From positions 1 to 64,000 of the forward strand of contig JAGVSM010001690.1 of the NCBI GenBank assembly GCA_022494885.1: 64,000 nt of DNA, read 5' to 3'. The position numbers were made by a program, and so were the translations under genes. Below are positions 56,301-64,000 of the stretch, one piece after another. Position 1 is the stretch's first letter; the number at the start of each line of letters is the position of its first letter. A model generated the notes under the pieces. That model did not search any database, was not told the DNA's origin, and was given only the letters and a program-made list of their open reading frames with translations. The stretch is from Micrasema longulum (taxonomy: Eukaryota > Arthropoda > Insecta > Trichoptera > Brachycentridae).

Positions 56301-57695
56301 ATTACTATATGAAATATAAATACAAAACACTGCAGATATAAATAAAGTAAAAACACGAGAGTAATAATCTAATTATTCTTTGAATTCTCAATTCATTATT
56401 TAGTACACAGGACTTGTACTATCTAAATCATCTCAATATTATTTTTCAAGCCGCTCCACAGGTAAATGATGAATTAAATCAATTAATATTATGCATAAAT
56501 ATACACATTTGTATGTATTTGTGTATGTATGTGTATACTAGTAAGTTTATATTTTATTTGTCTGTTCTTTCTTTTAACTTGTTAATGATTTTTATGCATA
56601 AAAATGTAATTGCCTTTCTTGGAACGAAGTATGTACACTTGTTAGCTGGGCATAGTGTACAAAAAATGTATATAATATGATAAAATGTATAAATAAATAT
56701 TTTTTTTTTTTTTTTGAAATTTTTTTCAAATGTGTCGTGATAATTACTGTGAAACAAAAAATAAGTCCAGTCGGTCTATGGGGGACACTGAAATTTATGA
56801 AACTTATCAGTTCAGAGCAATATATTTAGTGTATAACAAATAAACATATACTCGTAATAGTATATAGAAGCAAATATTACCATAACAATAACAAAACCCT
56901 GCAACCGGCGCAGCGCGGCCAGGCGGTTGCGTTTCAATATTGCAGTACCCTGTTCTCAATTTATTTATTACGGATAACGTTAAGTTATTTTTCTGTCGCG
57001 TTCGCAGGAAGTGAGATGTTTGTTATTAAAATTATGTTCTTTTACTGCATCCGGGAAAAAATCGTTTTTCCGGACATGGGATTTGTAATAATATTTCAAC
57101 CTCTGTTTTTTTTTCTTTATATTCCTACAGCCTCCCAGTAGCAGTAGCGAGCCTATATTTAGTGGTTGTCTTTATGATTTGTGTTGGGTTTCAGTGTTAT
57201 TCCGGTTTTGTTGGCGCGCCTTTTATTTTCTTTAGCCTTCCGGGTCCATATTTTCATTTTCTTTTGTCACGAACTCGTTGCGCTGTCGCGAAAAATAAAA
57301 ACTGTTTTATAGAAAATGTTTTATCGGTATTGTTACAGGGCCCTTAATCTAAATAAAATGAATCATCGGCGTACTCCATTAAATGAGCATTTATATTTTA
57401 TTAATCAATAATCGATTTCTGTGTGATTAAAACGAAAAAAATATTGAATATGGCTTTGAGTTTTCTTTAAAATTCCAAAAATAAAGACATTTCAAATGAA
57501 CTCATAAAATTAACAAAATGGACGAGCATGAATTATTAAACACTAGCTGAAAAAAATGCAACATCGTACAATATGAGGCCGAAAAAATACCATCAAATTG
57601 AAGCCTATAAAAACAGAGAAAGGCTAACTGAACTATAATATGTAAAATATTTAGGAACTTAACATGGACTGGAAAATGTTTACATAAAATATCTG
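56301..57695. other. Unassigned stretch with GC hairpin
   Basis: A GC-rich patch at 56901-56930 forms a GCAACCG/CGGTTGC hairpin in AT-rich surroundings. A poly-T run lies at 56700-56715. 'attcctacag' at 57130 is a fair acceptor, but no exon follows that I can support. Confidence 0.45.
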
Positions 57696-57699
57696 ACTT

Positions 57700-57963
57700 G
57701 GGTAGGTCATTATCATACGGTACAGTGCCCTTGCGCTATTTGCGAAAAGGGACACACTTTGGTTCACCAACCGCAGTGTATCTTGATCGCTTTTGTTGCA
57801 TTCAGTTTCAGTCTTATGCTTCAGGTGCCAGCCCGGAAACCATAAAATATTTTTGTACAAAAACACATTTTCAAACATACGTTTCATGTCAACCATCTCG
57901 GGAATCAAACCCGAATGCTCTTGCATGGTAGGCAAACTCATTGACCATTTGACCACGAGGCGA
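57700..57963 (-). mobile_element. SINE family B, minus-strand copy
   Basis: From 57963 leftwards: 'gcctcgtggtcaaatggtca', 'cctaccatgcaagag', a good B box ('gggtttgattcccg'), 'gttgacatgaaacg', 'ggctggcacctgaagcataa', ending near 57700. Both overlapping + frames here are antisense to it. Confidence 0.8.
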
Positions 57964-58139
57964 ACTTACAGTAATTAATTTTTACTTTATTTACGTTTTT
58001 TTAGTTTTTAATTCACGAATTAAAATTTAATCACCAACATATGTAATAACAAAAAAACGATCATAATATGCGGCGTCAGAACATTGCCGTTGTTTAGCCT
58101 CTCAACGTGATAAGAGACTCTTATTTTCGCAATTGTTTC

Positions 58140-58323
58140 CTTATCTGGGCCGCCCCGATTACAATGGAAAGTTAACATTTATCTTCAATTTTATCTGCAA
58201 AGTAAAAATGATGTTTTTTGTATGAAAAGCAGAATATGCGAACATTTTTGTCAATCACGGAATTGAACCCGAGACTCTTGCACGGTAGGAAAACGCGCTG
58301 ACCATTACACAACGAGGCCGGCT
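58140..58323 (-). mobile_element. SINE with family B head and a different body
   Basis: The head from 58323 ('ggcctcgttgtgtaatggtc', 'agcgcgttttcctaccgtgc', B box 'gggttcaattccg') is clearly that of family B. The body after about 58245 ('gacaaaaatgttcgcatatt', ending near 'aatcggggcggcc') does not match B. It is in the same orientation as the B copy at 57700-57963. Confidence 0.7.
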
Positions 58324-58324
58324 T

Positions 58325-58950
58325 GTCAAATAATAGTCGCGCAAAAACAAGCATTTATAAATCATCTATTGTGTACCATATTTACGTGTATACTTATTTT
58401 TTAATTTTTTTAAATTGTTATAATTATTACTATATTTTTTATTTTTTTGAGACAAAAGAATTTTATTGTATTTGATACACTCATATTTTGTAACTCTTAA
58501 ATAAACAAATATACAAATTCTTTTCCTTTTAAAATTTTATCTGCACACACTGTTTAATTATTTTCTAAATCTAAATATGTTCTTTATACAAAACTGCTGT
58601 GTTTAATATATTATTTATGTAACATAATACTTTTCAATTTAATTTTGAAGTTTTTGACATTATATTGAAGTGTTTATATTATTTTGAATAAGTATCTTTT
58701 TAGGGTAAAAGGCAAAATAAATAAATACAAAAATGTAATAACTCGCAGTCCGACAATATGCTCGAAATGTATGAATTAAATATACTGCATTTTACATACG
58801 TATTTTTTTATTATTTACTACGGATTATAATATGCCACTAAAAAGTACGTGTATTTTTACTGTAAATTTCCATGAGGTGGTTTTTTTTTCTCTTTTTCTC
58901 TAATACTCTTTTTCAGATCTATCGCGGTTCGTTTCGCAGAATAATTTATT
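58325..58950. other. AT-rich stretch
   Basis: No gene. A strong polypyrimidine tract with an acceptor ('tactctttttcag', AG at 58915-58916) lies 60 nt before the candidate junction at 58975. Confidence 0.45.
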
Positions 58951-58951
58951 T

Positions 58952-59025
58952 ATAACATTTTCCTTTTATTTGCAGGTAAGCGTTTCGAGGAAGAGATGAG
59001 TCCAATCCATCGCGGGCTATGAGAT
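58952..59025 (+). promoter_or_regulatory. Candidate recursive splice site (CAG|GTAAGC) or terminal exon
   Basis: 'attttccttttatttgcag' leads directly into GTAAGC (AG 58974-58975, GT 58976-58977), a near-ideal joined acceptor/donor. Read instead as an exon in phase 1, the sequence gives a short frame (KRFEEEMSPIHRGL) to a TGA at about 59021, the phase in which the 14260 segment ends. Both readings are inference. Confidence 0.35.
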
Positions 59026-59029
59026 CCTA

Positions 59030-59945
59030 CAATACACCACCTTTCACCTTTATGGTGTTTATGGCAAGTCTATCTAATGATTGTACTACTTACGTTTTTT
59101 TACGTTCACAACAATGGAATAACGCATGACTAACAATTTAAATAGCGAAATGTTAATACGCCTTATGCTTAACCCTTTCGGCCCGGATGTTATTCAAATG
59201 TAGAGAAAATTTACGATTTACTAACTCACTAACCTACCGAAATTTAAAAAAGTGAAGTTATTTAAGTTATTAGCCGGCATTATTAATATATTTCACTGAA
59301 AATTAACTTATTTGATTGGATTGTAAGATTTGAACACACGCTTCGCTATTTATTTATTTTTTAATCCACAAGTAACTAAGGTCTGTACTTTGAAGCACGC
59401 GCGGTCCGTCTATAGATTGGACGAAACCAATGCTTCCCTAAAATGTTGACTTTTGACTTCAGCTATGACTTAACTAATCTTTTTAGCAACTACAACACAT
59501 ATTTTTTGATTGGTTGGTTGTTGACCATAGTAATCTGAGAAGAGCTCGATGTTCACACAACTTTACGCGCCTGCCCAGTTACGCGCTAACTGAAACCAAA
59601 TCAAGTGCGTTTCGCCTAATTCTAGAATAAGGATCTGAGTTCAGTAGGTGCTGAATTCACAGTTCTTACAAACCAATCCTGTAGCTGGTTCTATAACAAA
59701 TAAGAACACTTAAATCAGTTGACACGAATGTATTATAATATTGACCTATGAAATAGAATTATTTTACTTTTTCGTTTATTTCAAAGCACTTACCTTGAAT
59801 TACTGTGTCGGTAGTAGGTATACATTGTATCTATGTACTCGTACTTCGTAGCAAGTGGCTGATTCCCTAATCGAAAACCTCACCGCATGCCCCTGCTTTG
59901 TAGATAATTTTTAAAGTTCGTAACGATCTAAAAACAAACCAAGTT
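59030..59945. other. Unassigned stretch
   Basis: 59440-59720 is less AT-rich than its surroundings. No gene or repeat is recognised. Confidence 0.45.
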
Positions 59946-59949
59946 AAAA

Positions 59950-60180
59950 AAGGTCTATTTTTTTTATTTTTAGTGTCTCGTACATTTTTTTCTCTAATAA
60001 TAATTTTTTTATACTAACTATATTTCTGAACACTGTTTTAAAAAAAAATTTCTTTGTACTTTTTAAATTTGATTTTGTTTATATCCTCGTGATTTATATA
60101 ACTATTATTCATGTAAAAGCTTTATGGGCGTGAAAAAATCATAAAATAAATAAAAATACATGTACTATTCAGAACGTACA
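59950..60180 (+). repeat. Retroelement 3' tail family, second copy
   Basis: It shares 'tttctgaacac', 'tttatataact' and 'ctttatgggcgtgaaaaa' with 10740-10925 in the same order, followed by an A-rich tail ('ataaaataaataaaaata'). Confidence 0.5.
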
Positions 60181-61030
60181 TTAAATAATAGAAACATTTT
60201 TCTGAACGACGTTTCCTTAAATTTTACATATGGAAGCTTCTCTTGGCGAAAATGTGGAATTTTCCTTATTTTACCCACAAAAATTTGAACACATTATATT
60301 TAAGTGTAATGTCTTAAACAACTAAGTTAGATTACAGTTTGTAATGCGTAATAACTTTATTAACAGCGAGTTTATAATGAGTGCATATTAAAATTGACTT
60401 ATTTTTAACTTCCCATAAACATGAAACTTTGGAGCATTACTATTGTGAAGCACGTAAACATTCGCTCAATCGGGAACTTTGCTTGCCCCAAAATAGATTT
60501 AAGATTGTGCCATATAAATCTGCCACCCTAAAAATATTATTCGTATATTTTTTACTAATCCTTTGAATATAGCGCTCAGTTTTTTTTTTAATTAAACCAT
60601 ACAGCTCTTTTAAATTACTTCCGTTTTTCAAAGTATTTCTATTATAAATATGTGATAAAATAGCAACCACTCTGACTAAATCGTCCGTTACACGTTTGTT
60701 GTTAAACCGGAAAAATTTCGACGCTTTTTTTTCATGCAATAGAGCAAAATTTGCATCTCTATATCGGTAGCGCGTTATTACTCTGAGATTTTTTCACATT
60801 TTTGTTGATTCTAAACTAAATTTTCTCATGAAATAATACTCGGTTTCTCTTTTCGTTTTGTTTGTAATTTATGACGAAAAGTACATTGGTTTTTTTGTGT
60901 AATTTATTTTGTATTTCATTTTCACACTTTTTGTTTGAAATTATGCCCGCCTAACAGGGCCTCAGGCCTTAATACCCCGTTCTCAGCTAGGAAATTACAT
61001 TTTAATCTTAATTTATTTTCGTTTAATTAT
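60181..61030. other. AT-rich stretch
   Basis: Near 60945-60990 'atgcccgcctaacagggcct' and 'caggccttaatacccc' look like a retroelement 3' UTR, not otherwise matched here. Frames at 60381-60739 on both strands are unrecognised. Confidence 0.45.
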
Positions 61031-61031
61031 C

Positions 61032-61295
61032 GTCGGCTTCGTGGTGTAATGGTCAGCGCATTTTCTTACAATGCAAGAGGTCTCGGTTTCGTTTCCGACA
61101 TAGTTGATATGTGATATTCATTTAATAAGGTGTTTTAACACTAGAATACTTCATTTTCCCTGGACTGTTACCTGAAGCGTAAGACTAATTATCTTGCCTT
61201 CATGTAACAAAAATGATCAAGATACGCTGCGATTGGTATACAAATTCAGTGCCGTATGCACCATTAGGGGTGGAAAGGGAATGATGATGATGATA
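61032..61295 (+). mobile_element. SINE family B, fourth copy
   Basis: 'ggcttcgtggtgtaatggtc', 'acaatgcaagaggtctcggt' (B box damaged as in the 23.4 kb copy), 'ccctggactgttacctgaag', 'caagatacgctgcgattg', ending in (GAT)n. It shares the 'gtctcggtttcgtttc' change with 23420-23682, so these two are closer to each other than to 30501-30733. Confidence 0.85.
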
Positions 61296-61424
61296 CATTT
61301 ATTAATTTAGGGAAATAAAAGAAGAAAAATAATGAAAAGTACCAATAAACATAAACGATACACCAATTTCAAAATAGGGCAGTTTAATTCACAGTTTACT
61401 ATTTTATTTTTATTAAAAAATATG

Positions 61425-61536
61425 TATATTTTCCACAGTGGTGAATTAATATAACAGGTAATCTGATCTCACCAGGAATTGAACCCGGATTACTCCGTGG
61501 GTCAAGTGTTTTATCTATTACCACCACGAGGATGGC
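61425..61536 (-). mobile_element. SINE remnant related to family A
   Basis: From 61536 leftwards: 'gccatcctcgtggtggtaat', a B box ('gggttcaattcc'), and 'attaattcaccactgtgg', which resembles the family A body phrase 'gtaattcaccactgta'. The A box region is altered. An old relative of family A. Confidence 0.6.
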
Positions 61537-61788
61537 TAAAATACTCATTTCGTGCCGATTTTTAATAGTAACACATTATAAATAAAACGATAAGAGAAAT
61601 ATAGTGTTTTTTATTATTTATTTATTTTCAATGTGGTTTTGAAGCTTTTCTAAAGTTACTAACAAAACATACAAATAAATACACAGTGTATTGTAGAGTA
61701 TGAAAACAAAAACATGTATACATATAAATACTGAATAAATATTCATTGTTCTGTTGATTTGATGTGACGTTTTGTGATTGGATGAGCC

Positions 61789-63207
61789 CAGGCCTGGGTA
61801 AACTGCGGCCGCGGGCCGCATACGGCCTGATTCGCATTTTTGTGCGGTCCGTGAGCTATAATCGTATTTCTTAAAAAGTGTCTTTTTCCTGTCTTTTAAA
61901 CTTTAAAAAAATATTTTAATTTTACCGATCTTTATAGCGAACGGTCACAGGGTAGGGAGGAATAAAGACCACCTAAAAAGATCTACCACAATATCACTTA
62001 ATGAAGTTTTAATATTAATTAGGTAGTATGCCCTTTTCTTGGGAAAAAAATTATGAACCATGTTCTGACTCAGCTAAATCTATCTTCGACTAACTACAAA
62101 ATTAAACACCTGAAATAAAAAAAAATGTTAATAGATGTAAACCAGTTCTATTCTTCTTATTAAATTGTTGTTTTTTTTTTTTCATTGAAATTCCTTTTTA
62201 TGACAACAAACTATGTATATCCTACAGGGGCGAATTATCCATGTAAGCGATTATGCGCAGTTTACTATTATATTTAACTATTGATAATAATGTTTTGTAG
62301 TAGTTATATTTATGAGAAATTAAGTAAAATAGTTTATTATAAATTACTGTCACTGTTTATATATTCTTTCGAAAATTAACGTAAATATTCATAAGCGCCC
62401 AGCCTGTTCCCGGTGAATGAAGAAACTGACAGATTACTTTAGCTTGTTTCTTCATAGAAGTATGTATACTATGTTTAAATTTGTAAAACCTAATTGCTGT
62501 TATTTCCTCCTGAAGTAAGCTTTCAGATTACAGATATAATTTGAAGATTGTCTATTTGAAAAATTGTTGTTCGAACATGATTTCTTTTTTCTGAAAAATG
62601 CCTATTTTCCTTTAATATTATACAGTTGACATATGGCACGGGAAATGTGGCGCTCGACGTGGTCGTTTTTGACATCCATTTCTAGGAGTCGGCACAAAGC
62701 TTCGTGAAGACATTTCAATCATAATGAAAACAATATCTCATAAATGTCATTGTAATATTGTTTAATAAACTTAGATAATATATATAATAATAATCTTAGA
62801 AAAAAAAAAAAATTTTACATCGCTTTTTTTAACTTTACATATTACATTACATTACATATTTTTTTGTACGAAATATTCCCAAACAGCAAAAGTGCTGGTA
62901 TGATAAAGCTACATATTTCGCTAAAATAATAATTGCTGTTTGAGTCGATAGATTATTGGTAATAATCTTCTGTTGTCATCAGCTGCGAGATAATGTTCCC
63001 TGAACCACAAAAAAAATAGCCATATATAATATATTTCTTATATGTACCTACATACATGCAGGTACAAATTTATGATTTTTTTTGTAGGTTACCTATAAAA
63101 ATATAACCGCTCGCTACTGATATCTTATAAATATAATTTGCTTGTTGCCCGCCGTTTATTTTTTATTGCTAATGCAGCTCTTCATTCGAAAGGTTTGCCC
63201 AGACCTG
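61789..63207. mobile_element. hAT-like non-autonomous element
   Basis: The left end 'caggcctgggtaaactgcgg' at 61789 and the reverse complement of the right end, 'caggtctgggcaaacc' ending at 63207, are 16-bp imperfect inverted repeats starting CAG, as in hAT elements. Flanking octamers are gatgagcc (61781-61788) and gagtagct (63208-63215), 5 of 8 alike, consistent with a decayed 8-bp duplication. The 1.4-kb interior is AT-rich with no transposase frame, so it is a deletion derivative. Confidence 0.6.
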
Positions 63208-63356
63208 GAGTAGCTAGATGCTGCGTAGTGCCTATGTCGGTCTATCCCTTCTTGAAGAGTGGTCGTGGTCCACTCGTCCACTGATCTCAAGCGAACAACG
63301 ACCGCATCGATAATACGCGTTCTCCATAGTTTCTCAAACTTTTATTCGTGCTTCTA

Positions 63357-64000
63357 GTACCGAATGCTGTGCCTCGATTATGAACGCTATCTTCATCTGT
63401 ATATATCATATATACGGTATACTTAACTTCTGTACTATCTGTATCTTACCTCGGTATGTTCTACCCACTTGTCATATCGACGTCATATGATCGAAACAAG
63501 CCAATGGAATGACCGCAAACAATTAGTCCGCGTTCCTTACGTCTTTAACATTAAAAATAGTTCTCATTTATATTTTAAATACGCTTCTGTAATAAAAAGT
63601 GCTCACTTCAAAGCGATTATAAACTCCAATAAATCCCAATTCAAGCAAAAAATGCTCGCTTGAACATGAATTTTGCATGACTTTTGAAAATCACCTAGAC
63701 GGTACACTTAACGATCGTCTGTATGTATCTACCGATCGACTACAAAGCCGGATCCTTTAACGTCTCGATACATGCACTCGGAAAGATAGTAAAACTGATG
63801 GAAATAATATAATAACTAAATTATTTTTTTAGAGTGGTAACTTTCTGACGCATATAATCTGTGTCTGACGCCTAGATACTCTTATTTGTTAATAGGACAT
63901 AACCTAGCGACATTATTTTCATATCTAGGCGTTCGTTTTATTAATGTGACAGTTATGTCGGAATTTAATTCAACTTCAAAACTTACTTATTTCTCTCATA
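63357..64000 (+). repeat. Repeat K, copy 2, runs off the window
   Basis: It matches copy 1 (54280-54885) in inverted orientation from 'gtgcctcgattatgaacgct' onwards and is still matching at the last base ('gacagttatgtcggaattta'). The full element is therefore longer than 640 bp. The frame at 63469-63663 is part of the repeat. Confidence 0.75.

Noticed and set aside
1..64000. CRISPR array, operon, ribosome binding sites or other bacterial features
   Set aside because: No regularly spaced direct repeats of the right size and no bacterial-type genes; composition and repeats are those of an insect nuclear genome.

Overview
The window looks like AT-rich, non-coding insect DNA, most likely from a moth or butterfly. 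I infer this from two signs: the repeat-borne phrase 'ctctctgcctacccc' near 13060, which I associate with lepidopteran repeats, and the mix of tRNA-headed SINEs, Helitron and palindromic MITEs. Species is not determined. I found no intact protein-coding gene. The longest open frame (55061-55528, 155 codons, opening on TTG) has no recognisable domain. The recognisable protein sequence is a set of decayed C-terminal fragments of non-LTR retrotransposon reverse transcriptases (430-807, 21800-22205, 28310-29137, 32264-32470, 32590-33215, 34607-35012, 52530-52815).

The most striking content is a dispersed set of hammerhead-ribozyme motifs inside repeats. The best is at 12173-12215 (+). It has a 6-bp stem I, the CUGACGA box, a stem II hairpin, GAAA, and a UC cleavage site. 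Related copies lie at 2813-2856 (-), 10252-10293 (-), 16748-16790 (-), 17321-17360 (+), 22805-22848 (-), two arms in 23148-23385, 24319-24358 (-) and 24893-24940 (+). A deleted hammerhead-like form is at 50018-50061 (-). Stems I and II differ in sequence between subfamilies but stay paired. These are probably remnants of Penelope-like or retrozyme-type retroelements.

The rest of the recognisable content is also mobile. Three almost fully palindromic MITEs with TAA/TAA/TTA target duplications (18272-18514, 36542-36784, 43671-43903) fit PIF/Harbinger. There is a Helitron with exact A|TC...CTAG|T borders (55720-56299), a hAT-like element (61789-63207), several other terminal-inverted-repeat elements, and at least nine tRNA-headed SINEs. 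Some elements are nested: element D lies inside element E at 48751-49048, a MITE and a Helitron-like piece lie inside 18182-18914, and a LINE fragment lies inside 52435-53215.

The + strand also carries several juxtaposed acceptor/donor sites (AG|GT after pyrimidine-rich tracts at 4668, 14259, 44201 and 58975, and a weaker one at 33319). Two of them are followed 57-58 nt later by a second donor. This would fit recursive splicing inside one very long + strand intron, but chance has not been excluded.
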